The position numbers were made by a program, and so were the translations under genes. 64,000 nt of DNA from CAWFXC01 sp963819735 (GTDB lineage: Bacteria; Actinomycetota; Acidimicrobiia; IMCC26256; DASPTH01): assembly GCA_963819735.1 (NCBI GenBank), contig CAWFXC010000005.1, positions 496,001-560,000 of the forward strand, written 5' to 3'. Each line of letters starts with the position of its first letter. Position 1 is the stretch's first letter. This document shows positions 19,095-28,387 of the stretch, one piece after another. The notes under the pieces were generated by a model. That model ran no database searches. It was given only the letters and a program-made list of their open reading frames with translations, and was not told where the DNA came from.

Positions 19095-19397
19095 ATGGTG
19101 ACTCGTGCCCTGTACGTGCCGCTCGAGGCGAAGCCCGACAAAGCGGACGCGCTCGAACAGTTCCTCAAGGACGCGTTGCCGCTCGCGGAGGCGGAACCGG
19201 GGACGACCGTGTGGTTCGCCCTCAAGATGGGCCCGACCTCGTTCGCGATCTTCGATGCGTTCCCCGACGACGACAGTCGGCAAGCGCACCTCTCGGGCCC
19301 GATCGCGGAGGCGCTGATGGCGCACGCCGATGAGCTCCTCGCGACACCACCGTCGATCAACGCCGTCGACGTGTTCGCGAGCAAGGTGCCGGGGTAA
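19095..19397 (+). CDS. Antibiotic-biosynthesis-monooxygenase (ABM) fold protein
   Basis: 100 residues of the dimeric ferredoxin-like ABM family: KADALEQFLKDALPLAEAEPG near the start, WFALKMGPTSFAIFDAF in the middle, and LLATPPSINAVDVFASK at the end. Family members are cofactor-free oxygenases or heme-degrading enzymes; many have no known job. ATG at 19095 with GGAGG 8 bases upstream. It ends inside the convergent TfoX gene (41-base overlap). Confidence 0.88.
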   Translation: MVTRALYVPLEAKPDKADALEQFLKDALPLAEAEPGTTVWFALKMGPTSFAIFDAFPDDDSRQAHLSGPIAEALMAHADELLATPPSINAVDVFASKVPG

Positions 19398-19752
19398 ACG
19401 AACCGCGCCGCTCGGTCAACGCTTCGGCGGGAGCGAGCGCGCGTAGGCCACGCCGCCGCGCCACCCACGCTGCGAGCTGTCGCTTCGTGCGCAGCCCGGC
19501 GTCGTCAACGTGCAACCATCCGTCGAGCGGGCGTCCACGCATCTCGAAGTAACCCGCATTCGCCCGCGCGGCGAGGCGGTCCGTCTCGGCGGGCTCGACG
19601 CGCACGAGCAGCCCACCGCGGCCGCTCGCACTCACCGCCATGTGCCCGTCCACCAGAAACGCGAGCCCGCCGAACATCCGCTTCTCGGTGATCCCGCGTT
19701 CCTGCGCGACGAGTTCGCGAATGCGGTTGGCAAGATCCTCGTCAAACGCCAT
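19357..19752 (-). CDS. TfoX N-terminal domain protein
   Basis: 131 residues. ITEKRMFGGLAFLVDGHMAVS and GRPLDGWLHVDDAGL mark the TfoX-N domain. In gamma-proteobacteria full TfoX controls competence; stand-alone N domains are common and mostly unstudied. The last ~25 residues are basic and lie antisense to the ABM gene, so the protein runs past the usual domain end. ATG at 19752. Confidence 0.85.
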   Translation of the reverse strand: MAFDEDLANRIRELVAQERGITEKRMFGGLAFLVDGHMAVSASGRGGLLVRVEPAETDRLAARANAGYFEMRGRPLDGWLHVDDAGLRTKRQLAAWVARRRGLRALAPAEALTERRGSFTPAPCSRTRRRR

Positions 19753-19786
19753 CGCGAGAGCGTACCGAGGGGCGAGCCACGTGGGG

Positions 19787-20434
19787 TCAGCTCGCGGCTG
19801 TGCTCCGGAGCCGCGCGCGCAGGGCCCGCTCCACTTCGGGCCACTCGGCGTTGATGATCGAGTAGTAGGCCGAGTCCCTGATCGTGCCGTCGGAGGCGAG
19901 GGTATGGGCGCGCCGGATGCCTTCGAACTTCGCGCCGATGCGTTCGATGCCCCGCCGGGACCGCGTGTTCCGCGCATCGGTCTTGAACGTGACCCGCGCG
20001 ACGCCCCAGGTGTCGAACGCGTGCCCGAGCATGAGCAGCTTGGCCTCGGTGTTGATCGGGGTTCGCTGCGCCGAGGCGGCCAGCCACGTGCTTCCGATCT
20101 CGGCGACGCTGGGCGGTCCTTCTCCTCCGATCGACGGCCTCCCCGGCGGCCATGCCACGGGCACCTGCCAGTAGTCGAGGTCGAGGAACCTGCTGGTGCC
20201 GACGATTCGACCGTCGCCGGCCCGCCGGATCACGAACGGCAGCGCCCAGCCCGACTGTTCGTCGTCGAGCGCCGCGGTCACGTACTCCAGCATCGACGGC
20301 GCGTCGTGAGGCACAGCCGTGTAGTCGTACGTCGCGCGATCTTCGGATGCTGCCACGACGAGGTCGTCGACCTGAGCCGGGTCCATCGGGTCGAGATGCA
20401 CGAACTCACCTCGAAGCACGACTCGCGCGGGCAT
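19787..20434 (-). CDS. GNAT N-acetyltransferase (RimJ/RimL-like)
   Basis: 215 residues. Fits the ribosomal-protein acetyltransferase group: VVLRGEFVHLDPMDPAQ at the start, GRIVGTSRFLDL, TWLAASAQRTPINTEAKLLM (acetyl-CoA region) and RGIERIGAKFEG near the end, which is typical for the group. Target not known. The start ATG at 20434 sits next to a GTG at 20437. Confidence 0.88.
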   Translation of the reverse strand: MPARVVLRGEFVHLDPMDPAQVDDLVVAASEDRATYDYTAVPHDAPSMLEYVTAALDDEQSGWALPFVIRRAGDGRIVGTSRFLDLDYWQVPVAWPPGRPSIGGEGPPSVAEIGSTWLAASAQRTPINTEAKLLMLGHAFDTWGVARVTFKTDARNTRSRRGIERIGAKFEGIRRAHTLASDGTIRDSAYYSIINAEWPEVERALRARLRSTAAS

Positions 20435-20489
20435 CACTCGATTGAAGCACGCAGCGATTTCCCCGCCGATCGAATAACGCCGACGGCGG

Positions 20490-20891
20490 TCAGTCGCGGT
20501 CGTAGTGACACACGGCCTCGAGCATGAAGCCGAACGGGTCGAGCCAGAAGGTGGCGAAGTACGGCGGCGGGTACTGCGGGAAGGATTGCGGTTCGTGCAG
20601 CACCGTCGAGCCGAGGTCCATCACCAGCGAGTACACGGCGCGCACCTCGCGTCGCGTGCGCACCATGAACGCGAGATGCTGCAGCCCGGTGCGATCGCGC
20701 GGGTAGTCGCCACGCTCGGCTGACGGGTAGAAGAACAAATAGGTGCCCGGCTTCCCGCCTGCGGGTCGGTACGCGAACTCGTCATCGGCCTCACGGAATG
20801 TCTCGAACCCGAGAGCCGGCATGACCTGGTCGTAGTACGCCTTCGCGCTCGCAAGATCCGGCACGTTCACGCCGAGATGTCCCAACACCAT
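20490..20891 (-). CDS. Glyoxalase/VOC-family protein
   Basis: 133 residues with the paired beta-alpha-beta-beta-beta modules of VOC proteins: GHLGVNVPDLASAKAYYDQ, LQHLAFMVRTRREV, and FWLDPFGFMLEAVCH. The His/Glu metal set (His5, His in LQHLAF, Glu in MLEAV) is in place. Function within this broad family cannot be told. ATG at 20891 with AAGGGG upstream. Confidence 0.9.
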   Translation of the reverse strand: MVLGHLGVNVPDLASAKAYYDQVMPALGFETFREADDEFAYRPAGGKPGTYLFFYPSAERGDYPRDRTGLQHLAFMVRTRREVRAVYSLVMDLGSTVLHEPQSFPQYPPPYFATFWLDPFGFMLEAVCHYDRD

Positions 20892-20984
20892 GAGCCGACC
20901 CCTTCTGGTCAGGACGTCACGAGCCGGTCGTGACCGGAACCGGTGATCTCAAGCCAACCGCAAGCCGTGCCGATTCGTTCATCC

Positions 20985-21611
20985 ATGAGTCTCGCGGGGG
21001 CGCACACCAACAGTTCCGATCTCCGGACGGAGGCTGAGCCTGGCACGTACACGGGGCCGACGCCCTCGCCGGCTCGAGCGTGGGCGCCGTGGGTGGTCGT
21101 CGCCAGCGGCGTGGCCGCGATCGCGAACGCGGTCGTGTTGGTGCTGAATCTCGTCGAGCGCCACAACCAGCAGCAGCGGCTGACCTCGGATCCGCCGTCG
21201 GCGCAGGACATCCGCAGCACGATGGACTCGATCCGCACCTTCTCGATGATCGCGCTGATTGCCGCGGTCGCGTTCCTCGTGGTCGGAATCATCTGGTCGA
21301 CGAGGCGGCGTCCGAGAGATCGCCTCCGGCTCGAGGGCGAGTCAGCCGTCGAACCGGCGCTCCGGAGAGTGTTCCCGTTCCCGTACTGGGCGATGTGGAC
21401 TGCGCTCGTGATCTCGTTCGTGGTGTCGTTCGCGGCGGGCGAGGCGGTGCACGCGGGTATGACGGTCCAGGACTTCGTCGACTACCGCACGCTGCTCGCG
21501 GTGGGGGCAGGGTTCCGAACCCTCGTGTGGATCTGCTGGGTGATCCTGGTGGTCGGAGCGACGAGAACGCAGTCCCGACGAGAAGCCGGATCCGCGATCA
21601 CCCTCAGCTGA
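20985..21611 (+). CDS. DUF4328-like membrane protein
   Basis: 208 residues, four hydrophobic segments: about 32-53, 83-102, 128-148, and 173-192. The sequence resembles actinobacterial DUF4328 proteins. The ATG at 20985 is used; a GTG at 20943 is also in frame. It overlaps the convergent cupin gene by 8 bases. Function unknown. Confidence 0.7.
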   Translation: MSLAGAHTNSSDLRTEAEPGTYTGPTPSPARAWAPWVVVASGVAAIANAVVLVLNLVERHNQQQRLTSDPPSAQDIRSTMDSIRTFSMIALIAAVAFLVVGIIWSTRRRPRDRLRLEGESAVEPALRRVFPFPYWAMWTALVISFVVSFAAGEAVHAGMTVQDFVDYRTLLAVGAGFRTLVWICWVILVVGATRTQSRREAGSAITLS

Positions 21612-21963
21612 GGCCGGCTCTCCCGAAGTCGTCGGACAGGCGCGTGATGTCGTCCTCGCCGAGGTAGTCGCCGCGCTGCACCTCGATGAACACCAGTGGT
21701 TCGTCGCCATCGTTGGCAACGCGATGGGGAGCGCCCATCGGCACGTCGACCGCGCTGCCTGCCGTCAACCCGAGCGTCTCGTCGTCGAGCGTCACCGATC
21801 CGGTACCGCTGACCCCGAACCAGTGCTCGGCTCGTCGGGCGTGGAGCTGGTAGCTGAGCCGCTTTCCCGGCAGGACCACGATGCGCTTGACCTTGTATCC
21901 GGCACCCTCGTCGAGGACCCGGTAGCTGCCCCACGGGCGTTCGTCGTGCTTACCGACTGTCAT
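21604..21963 (-). CDS. Cupin, phosphomannose isomerase type II-like
   Basis: 119 residues forming one cupin like the C-terminal isomerase domain of bifunctional ManC/AlgA: RPWGSYRVLDEGAGYKVKRI, PGKRLSYQLHARRAEHWF, MGAPHRVAND and FIEVQRGDYLGEDDI. Metal ligands His/Glu in QLHARRAEHW and the late His are present. The nucleotidyltransferase half is absent, so it is a stand-alone mannose-6-phosphate isomerase-type cupin. Start at 21963 chosen from homology; the frame is open to 22062. Confidence 0.85.
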   Translation of the reverse strand: MTVGKHDERPWGSYRVLDEGAGYKVKRIVVLPGKRLSYQLHARRAEHWFGVSGTGSVTLDDETLGLTAGSAVDVPMGAPHRVANDGDEPLVFIEVQRGDYLGEDDITRLSDDFGRAGLS

Positions 21964-22079
21964 CCCGAGATAGTGCTCGACGCGCCGGCGAAAGCGCAGG
22001 ATGGTTGTTTGCTCCTGCGAGGACCTCCCGATGGGCCAGAATCTCACCCGCCCTTTCGTCACGAGCTTGGAGACTCCCT

Positions 22080-22877
22080 GTGGCCATCATCAGCGCCGAA
22101 CGCGACAGCTCGGGCAATCCCACGCTCGGGTCCAAGGCCGCGTCCGCCCTGTTCGCGGAGACGGCCCCACGCTCGATGACCGTGGCCGGGACCTCGATCA
22201 AGACCTTGTTCCTGCTCCTCGTGCTGGTCGGTGGCGGGGCGTGGGGGTGGGCGTCTGCCACCAAGCCGGTCCCGGTCGATCTCGGCGGCGGCTATGGGAA
22301 CACGACGGTCACGATCCCCGGCGGGTTCTGGCTGGCCAGCTTCGCCGCGTTCGGCGTCGCCATCTTCCTGGCCGTCAATCCCCGCCGGGCCGCGCTGCTC
22401 GGCGTGTTGTACGCGATCCTGCAGGGCTACTGCCTCGGCGCGATCTCGGCCGCGTTCGACGCGCAGACCGACGGCATCGTCGCCGCCGCGATCCTGAGCA
22501 CCCTCGCGGTGTTCTTGGTGGCCCTCGTTCTCTACGTCACCCGCATCATCAAGCCGACGCAGAAACTCGCGTTCGGTGTGATCGCCGGGATCGGCGGCCT
22601 GTCGCTGCTGTACCTGTTCGTGTGGGTGATGTCGATCTTCGATTGGGGATTCCTCTACTCCGAGCAGTTCCGCACCATCGGGCTCGTCGTGACCATCGTC
22701 GCGGTCGTCCTCGCCGCCCTTTCGCTGACCCTCGACTTCGCCTTCATCGAGACGTGTGCCGACAACCGGGCGCCGAAGTTCATGGAGTGGTACGCCGCCT
22801 ACGGCCTGATGGTCACGCTCATCTGGCTCTACATCACGCTGCTGCGACTCTTCGCGCTGCTCGCCCGCAACCAGTAG
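22080..22877 (+). CDS. Bax inhibitor-1/YccA family membrane protein
   Basis: 265 residues, seven membrane segments, matching the actinobacterial Bax1-I-like family: AERDSSGNPTLGSKAASALF near the start, QGYCLGAISAAFD, and FAFIETCADNRAPKFMEWYA near the end. The family forms pH-sensitive cation leak channels in some bacteria; role here unknown. GTG at 22080 with GGAG 8 bases upstream. Confidence 0.92.
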   Translation: MAIISAERDSSGNPTLGSKAASALFAETAPRSMTVAGTSIKTLFLLLVLVGGGAWGWASATKPVPVDLGGGYGNTTVTIPGGFWLASFAAFGVAIFLAVNPRRAALLGVLYAILQGYCLGAISAAFDAQTDGIVAAAILSTLAVFLVALVLYVTRIIKPTQKLAFGVIAGIGGLSLLYLFVWVMSIFDWGFLYSEQFRTIGLVVTIVAVVLAALSLTLDFAFIETCADNRAPKFMEWYAAYGLMVTLIWLYITLLRLFALLARNQ

Positions 22878-22899
22878 CGGGCGCGGTCCGGGTCACCGA

Positions 22900-23511
22900 T
22901 CAGGCTTGCCCTGAAGGGCTGGTTCTCGAGCGGACGCGGGCAACGATCCGCCGCAAAGGACCCACGAGGAGCAGCACGAGCAGTGCCCAGAGTCCGATCG
23001 TCGGAACGGCCACTGCGACGACGAGGGCGAGCGTGAGGAGCGCGGGGTACACCCACGCCGGATCCCGGAGTTCGTGTTCCACGTTCGGCTCCGTCAATCG
23101 TGGATGCGTCTCCAGCCACCAATCGGTGACGGCCAAGGCCAGCGCGCTGGCCAGCAGGGTGCCGATGTAGAGAGCGGAGACCGCGCGTCCCTCTGCGTTG
23201 GCGACCAACTCGGTCGGGAACGGCAGGAAGACCACCGTGAACAGCCAGACCATGGTGAGCTGCACCAACAGGTTGTCGAACCCGACGACGGATTCGAACA
23301 TCTTGTGGTGGACGATCCAGAGCCGGGCGATCACGACGAAGCTCAGGGCAAAGGCGCCGAGCTGACCGACATGGTCACTGAGGAGGTTGCCGACGTTGCC
23401 GTGGGACTGCATGGCGACATCGGCGAGTGGGAGTACGAGGAGCGTGATCGCGATCGCGACGACCGCGTCGGCAAAGCCGGCGAGGCGGCGAACTCCTTCA
23501 CGCGTGTACAC
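22900..23511 (-). CDS. TMEM175-like (DUF1211) potassium channel family protein
   Basis: 203 residues, six hydrophobic segments in one repeat. The diagnostic start of the family is RRLAGFADAVVAIAITLLVL (FAD in place of the usual FSD), followed by RLWIVHHKMF. Bacterial TMEM175 proteins are K+-selective tetrameric channels. The GTG at 23511 has AGGAG 9 bases upstream; upstream sequence in frame has no support. No regulator is linked. Confidence 0.88.
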   Translation of the reverse strand: MYTREGVRRLAGFADAVVAIAITLLVLPLADVAMQSHGNVGNLLSDHVGQLGAFALSFVVIARLWIVHHKMFESVVGFDNLLVQLTMVWLFTVVFLPFPTELVANAEGRAVSALYIGTLLASALALAVTDWWLETHPRLTEPNVEHELRDPAWVYPALLTLALVVAVAVPTIGLWALLVLLLVGPLRRIVARVRSRTSPSGQA

Positions 23512-23596
23512 AGACCGGCTCCTGCACTTCTCGGGCTCAGTACTGCCCGATCCGGAGCGATTCCAACCGGCGGGGGCGTAGCCAGTTGTGGGTCTG

Positions 23597-24274
23597 TCAG
23601 GCCTCGTCGCGCTGGATGTCGATACGCAGATCGCCGAAGAGACTGAGCGCCAGCGGCAGTACCTGATCGCCGGTGACGACCACACCACCCATGCTCAACG
23701 CGCCCCGCACCCCGTCGAGGTTCGAGCCGCCCAGTCGGAGCCCTTGCACCGATGCCTTCGAGAAGTCGGTGCCGCGCAGATCGCAGCGCTCGAGCGCGCT
23801 CTTCTCCAGGGTCGCTTCGTAGAAGTCGGCCTCGACCAAGGAGCAGTCGATCATCTCGACGTGGTGAGCCTGGGCGAAGCGCAGGTTCGCCTCGTCCAGT
23901 TTGCAATCGACGAATCGAACATGACTCAGGCTTGACTGTGTGAGCGCGACGCCGGCCATCCGACAGTTCCGCAGTTCGACTCGTTGGAGTAGCGCTTCGT
24001 GAAGGAAGGCGCCCGACAACTCGCAGTCGACCGCGAGCACGTCTACGAGGGAGATACCCCGAAGCTGAGCACCGGTCAACACGACCCGATGCAGCTCGCA
24101 GCGCGTGAAGCGAACCCGATCCGCGACCTGGCCGGCCAGATCGGCGTCGATCACCCGCTCGTCTTCCCATTCCTCATGCGAGGCAATGCCGGAGTGCTCG
24201 TGTTCGTGCGGCTCGGACGGCGGCTCGGGGGGCAGCGGCGGTTTGAGCTTGGGTGCGGGCTTGCGCGCAGGCAT
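23597..24274 (-). CDS. Pentapeptide-repeat protein
   Basis: 225 residues: a Pro/Glu/His-rich N-terminus (1-40), then about 28 A(D/N)LxX-type repeats (about 45-200, such as ALERCDLRGTDFSKASV), which fold as a right-handed beta-helix. No membrane segment or quinolone-resistance signature is seen. It may mimic DNA or be a scaffold; role unknown. Confidence 0.9.
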   Translation of the reverse strand: MPARKPAPKLKPPLPPEPPSEPHEHEHSGIASHEEWEDERVIDADLAGQVADRVRFTRCELHRVVLTGAQLRGISLVDVLAVDCELSGAFLHEALLQRVELRNCRMAGVALTQSSLSHVRFVDCKLDEANLRFAQAHHVEMIDCSLVEADFYEATLEKSALERCDLRGTDFSKASVQGLRLGGSNLDGVRGALSMGGVVVTGDQVLPLALSLFGDLRIDIQRDEA

Positions 24275-24354
24275 CGTCGAGTCTTACCCGAACTCGTGGT
24301 CCACGCCTGACGGATGGCGCGCCTTTGCGTTGCGTGCGCGGCCGGCCTACGTGC

Positions 24355-24822
24355 CTATCCGGGTATCGGCACCCACTCGTCTTCGGTGCCCTCGACGAAA
24401 GCCGGAACCACGAGGACCGGCACGTCGGAACGGTTCACCACGTGGTGTGCCGTCCCGCCCATCAACGTGTGGCGCAGCGATCCGTGGTGGGTCCCGCCGA
24501 TGACGATCAGGTCGGCGTCCCGGGCGTCGGCGATGCGGAGGAGCTCGCCGCCCGGATCGCCGTGGAGAAACTCGGTGGAGTGGCGCACCCCGGCCGTCCG
24601 CAATGGTTCGGTCCACTCGCCGATGAGCTTGGCGCGGAGATCCGTGACCAACTCGTCGGTCTTCAGCTGGAAGGCGCTGAGGGTGAAGAGCCAACTCTGG
24701 GGGACGACGTACACGGCAAGGATCTCGGAATCGAGGACTGCGGCGAGATCGATGGTCCAGCCGAGCGCCTTCCGCGCACCTTCTGAGCCATCGACACCGA
24801 CAACGATCCGTTCGACTGTCAC
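24355..24822 (-). CDS. Universal stress protein, UspA family
   Basis: 155 residues. Start IVVGVDGSEGARKALGWTI and the ATP-binding loop GGTHHGSLRHTLMGGTAHHV (G-2x-G-9x-G-T) are intact, so it should bind ATP. Single Usp domain. Divergent from the CadD-like gene by 104 bases. Confidence 0.95.
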   Translation of the reverse strand: MTVERIVVGVDGSEGARKALGWTIDLAAVLDSEILAVYVVPQSWLFTLSAFQLKTDELVTDLRAKLIGEWTEPLRTAGVRHSTEFLHGDPGGELLRIADARDADLIVIGGTHHGSLRHTLMGGTAHHVVNRSDVPVLVVPAFVEGTEDEWVPIPG

Positions 24823-24926
24823 GGGGCGACGTTATCTCGGTCGTGCACCGCCCGTCGGACCGACCGTGCCGACGGTGCCACGCCGTTCCCGTGATGGAGA
24901 CAACTGGTCCGGCATAGTGGTCGGCG

Positions 24927-25481
24927 ATGGCGGGAGCGGTGTCGGTCGTGGCTGCCGCGACCGTCGTGTTCGCGGTCACGAACATCGATGACCTCGTCGT
25001 TCTGACCGTGTGGTTCTCCTCGCCGCAACTGGGCCGCCGCGAGATCGTGGCCGGGCAGTACCTGGGGTTCGGCGCGATCGTCGCCCTCAGCGTGATCGGC
25101 GCGGTCGGGCTGCTGGTTGTGCCGGAGCGCTGGGTGGGCCTCCTCGGCGTCATCCCACTTGCGCTCGGTATCCGCGGGTTGCTGCACCGGTCCGACGACC
25201 AGCCGGTCATGGTGGCCGGCGTGCTCGGAGTTGCCGGAGTGACGCTCGCGAACGGCGCCGACAACATCAGCGTGTACGTCCCGCTGTTCCGAAAGGTGGG
25301 AGGGACCTCGCTCGTCTACATCGCCGTGTTCATGGTGTTCGTCGTCGTGTGGTGCGCGATCGCGGCATTCCTCGCCCGGCGCAACGCCGTGATCGCGACG
25401 ATGGCGCGCTATGGCCACTGGCTCGTGCCCGTTGTGTTCATCGTGATCGGTGCCGTGCTGCTCGCGGGCGTGTTCCGGTAG
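24927..25481 (+). CDS. Cadmium resistance transporter family protein (CadD-like)
   Basis: 184 residues, five to six membrane segments, with the family motifs FAVTNIDDLVVL (acidic pair in membrane 1) and LANGADNISVYVPLF (membrane 4). Close in layout to CadD, a LysE-superfamily exporter linked to cadmium resistance; some members act on other cations. No metal-sensing regulator is next to it. Confidence 0.9.
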   Translation: MAGAVSVVAAATVVFAVTNIDDLVVLTVWFSSPQLGRREIVAGQYLGFGAIVALSVIGAVGLLVVPERWVGLLGVIPLALGIRGLLHRSDDQPVMVAGVLGVAGVTLANGADNISVYVPLFRKVGGTSLVYIAVFMVFVVVWCAIAAFLARRNAVIATMARYGHWLVPVVFIVIGAVLLAGVFR

Positions 25482-25493
25482 ACGGCCGGCACT

Positions 25494-28283
25494 TCACTCC
25501 GGCATCGGCTGCTGGACTTCGAGCTCGTCGATGGTCTTCAAAACGTGTGCGACGGCCTCCTCGGGAGACATGCCCGCGCCGTGCTCGCGCTCGATCCGGA
25601 AGCGTTCCTCCCCGAGTTCGCTGCGCGCGCGTTCGAGCGCGGCGTCCCGCCGGGGCACGACCTCCTCGGGCATGTTCCCGAGCGGTGAGAACGGGCCGTC
25701 GAGCGCGAATCCCGCGAGCACCGTGGCCGGGCCCGGCGACCCGGATGAGACGAGGACCGGGATGGCGTACTCGAACACGGTCACGAGTTGGGGGAGGTCG
25801 CCGGTACTGCCGAGATAGGCGACGGCCTCGCGCAGGGCGTTGCGCGCGCCGACCATGTCGGCCGCGTCCAGCCGGAGATGCGCGCGGATGGCGAGCATGA
25901 TCCCGAACATCACGCCACTGGCTCCGCTGCGCGCCAAGGCGATCGCTTCGTCGAGCCACGGTTCCGCGATGTCGGGGTCGTCGATCCACGTCGACACGAC
26001 GCGAATTGTGAGCGCATTCGACAGAACCGACGGATTCGCGAGCTCCCGGGCCATCCGGAGCACCGCTTCACCTTCGTTCTTGGCCCTGTCGGGGTCGGAG
26101 CCGAACGCCAGGAACCCGGCGTGGCTCACCGATACCATCACAAGGTCGTAGAGGTGATCGCCCGTCAGCGCCGCGACCGCGGCGCAACCTTCGGCGGTGC
26201 GCTCGATTCCCGCGTCTATCCGCCCGAGCACGACGTCCAGATATCCGAGCAGTACGTACGGATTGCTCGGTGCCCACATGTTGGGGGACACACCGTCCGT
26301 GAGTGCTTCCAACGCGAACGCGCGGGCCCGATCGATGTCACCGCGCACGAAGACACTCCAAGCAACCGCGCCCACGACATCGGCGCGCAACTCCGGCTTC
26401 GTCGTGGCGCGCGCCGCGTCCAAAGCCCGCTCGGCCCAGAGGCCGACGCCGAATGACGACGCGCTCGTGTTCGCCTCACCGGCAAACGCGGCGACGATCC
26501 GCAACGCGAGCTCGTGGTCTGCTTTGGCCGCGCTATCCAGCGACCACGTGACCGCGGCGCGGATGTTGTCGAGATCGGCCGCCACTTGCGATCGCCAGAA
26601 CAACTCGTCGGGGCCGCGCAGGCCGCGGCCCGCGTCTTCGGCCGTACCGGCGTAGTACTCGGCGTGCCGTCGTCGTCGGCCTTCGGATTCCCCGCGTTCG
26701 TCGAGCCGGTCGTGCGCGTACTGCCGCATCGTCTCGAGCAGTTGGTAGCGGGTGCTGCCGTCGATCGCGTCGTCGCTCGTGAGCATCGACTTCGCGACCA
26801 GGCTGCCGATCGCGTCGACGACATCCCAGTTCTCGACCCCATCACCGGTCACGACGTTGGTCGCGGCGACGAGGTCGAACGGCCCGGCGAATACGCCGAG
26901 CCGATCGAAGACCGTGCGCTCGGTGGTCGAGAGCAGCGAATACGACCAGTCGACCGCGGCTCGCAGCGTCTGATGACGCTCCACACCGCTGCGCCGACCG
27001 CCGGTCAGCAACCGGAACCGCTCGTCGAGCAGTGCGCTGATCTCGCCGGGGTTCATGGCGACGACGCGCGCGGCGGCGAGCTCGATCGCGAGCGGGATCC
27101 CGTCGAGCCGTCGACACACGTCGGCGACCGCGACCGTGTTGCCGGCATCGAGCACGAAACCGGATCGGACGGCGCGGGCCCGATCGACGAAGAGTTGGAC
27201 CGCTGCGCTCTGCAACGTCACGTCGGGAGCCGCGCCGGATTCCGGGATCGAGAGCGATCGCAGCGGCCAGACCCGTTCGCCGGCGACGCCCAGACCTTCA
27301 CGGCTCGTCACCAGGATGCGGACACCGGGGCACTCGCGCAGGATCGACTCCGCCAGGCGGCCGGCCTCGTCGATCAGATGCTCGCAATTGTCGAACACGA
27401 TCAGGGCGCGGCGGCCGCGCAGGAACTCGATGATGCTCCGGAGCAACGACAGCCCGGGGCGGGGAGACGCCTCGACCGCTCGGGCCACAACCTGTTCGAG
27501 CGCGGCTTCGTCGGGCGCAGCCGCGAGCTCGCAGAACCATGCGCCATCGGGCACGGCAGGCTGCATGACGAGCGCAACCTGGAGCGCGAGACGGGTCTTG
27601 CCGACGCCGCCGACACCGGTGATGCTCACCATCCGTGCTTCGTCGAGCAGGTCGATGATTGCGGCCTGTTCGGGTGCTCGGCCGACGAAGGAGCTCAACT
27701 GTGTCGGCAGGTTGCCCCGCACCGCGTCCAACGAGTTCAACGCGGGGAAGATCGGGCGCAGGCCCGGATGCTCGACCTGGAAGATCCGTTCGGGTTGGGC
27801 GACGTCGCGCAGACGATGCTCGCCGAGATCCAGGAGCGTCGCGTCCGGGCCCACCCGGTCGCGCGCCAACTCCTCCGTCGCCCGCGACACCACGATCTGG
27901 CCCCCGTGTGCCGCGCTCATCAACCGCGCCGCCCGGTTCACCGCGGGCCCGTAGTAGTCGCCGTCGCGCCTCTGGGCCGGGCCGGTGTGGACACCTATGC
28001 GAACGAGCAACGGCCCGGGCGCTCCCCAAGGTTCGCGTGCGAGTGCGAGCTGACCGCTCACCGCCGCGAGCACGGCGTCGGCTGCAGTGGCGAAGGCCGC
28101 GTGGAAGCCGTCACCAGTTGTCTTCACGACGTGGCCGTCGTTGCCCTCGATCGCCTCGCGCAGGATCTGGTCGTGGCGGGCGAGCGCGCCCTGCATCGCT
28201 TCCGAATGTTCTTCCCAGAGCCGCGTGGAACCTTCGACGTCGGTGAACAGGAACGTCACGGTCCCCGAGGGCCAGTCCGCCAT
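25494..28283 (-). CDS. Class III nucleotidyl cyclase - NB-ARC/AAA - TPR-like protein
   Basis: 929 residues. N-terminal cyclase (about 1-175): TVTFLFTDVEGSTRLWEEH, KTTGDGFHAAF and YYGPAVNRAARLM carry the metal Asp pair and catalytic Asn/Arg region. Then an NB-ARC-like ATPase (about 190-480) with P-loop ITGVGGVGKTRLA and IVFDNCEHL as Walker B, and an alpha-helical, TPR-like C-terminus to 929. Such proteins are common in actinobacteria and are thought to sense a signal through the repeat part. It could make cAMP or act as a regulator. ATG at 28283 with GGGAGGAG upstream. No DNA-binding domain. Confidence 0.88.
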   Translation of the reverse strand: MADWPSGTVTFLFTDVEGSTRLWEEHSEAMQGALARHDQILREAIEGNDGHVVKTTGDGFHAAFATAADAVLAAVSGQLALAREPWGAPGPLLVRIGVHTGPAQRRDGDYYGPAVNRAARLMSAAHGGQIVVSRATEELARDRVGPDATLLDLGEHRLRDVAQPERIFQVEHPGLRPIFPALNSLDAVRGNLPTQLSSFVGRAPEQAAIIDLLDEARMVSITGVGGVGKTRLALQVALVMQPAVPDGAWFCELAAAPDEAALEQVVARAVEASPRPGLSLLRSIIEFLRGRRALIVFDNCEHLIDEAGRLAESILRECPGVRILVTSREGLGVAGERVWPLRSLSIPESGAAPDVTLQSAAVQLFVDRARAVRSGFVLDAGNTVAVADVCRRLDGIPLAIELAAARVVAMNPGEISALLDERFRLLTGGRRSGVERHQTLRAAVDWSYSLLSTTERTVFDRLGVFAGPFDLVAATNVVTGDGVENWDVVDAIGSLVAKSMLTSDDAIDGSTRYQLLETMRQYAHDRLDERGESEGRRRRHAEYYAGTAEDAGRGLRGPDELFWRSQVAADLDNIRAAVTWSLDSAAKADHELALRIVAAFAGEANTSASSFGVGLWAERALDAARATTKPELRADVVGAVAWSVFVRGDIDRARAFALEALTDGVSPNMWAPSNPYVLLGYLDVVLGRIDAGIERTAEGCAAVAALTGDHLYDLVMVSVSHAGFLAFGSDPDRAKNEGEAVLRMARELANPSVLSNALTIRVVSTWIDDPDIAEPWLDEAIALARSGASGVMFGIMLAIRAHLRLDAADMVGARNALREAVAYLGSTGDLPQLVTVFEYAIPVLVSSGSPGPATVLAGFALDGPFSPLGNMPEEVVPRRDAALERARSELGEERFRIEREHGAGMSPEEAVAHVLKTIDELEVQQPMPE

Positions 28284-28387
28284 CGCGGCTCCTCCCGCTC
28301 GCACGGCCGCACGTCAGAGTAAATCAGGTATGACAGTGTCACGACCGGTGACCCGTCGCGCGTCCTCGGCGATGAACGGCGGTCGGG

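Noticed and set aside
23597..24274. Pentapeptide protein as a quinolone-resistance (Qnr) gene
   Set aside because: Repeats are general and no Qnr-type loops or length match are visible.
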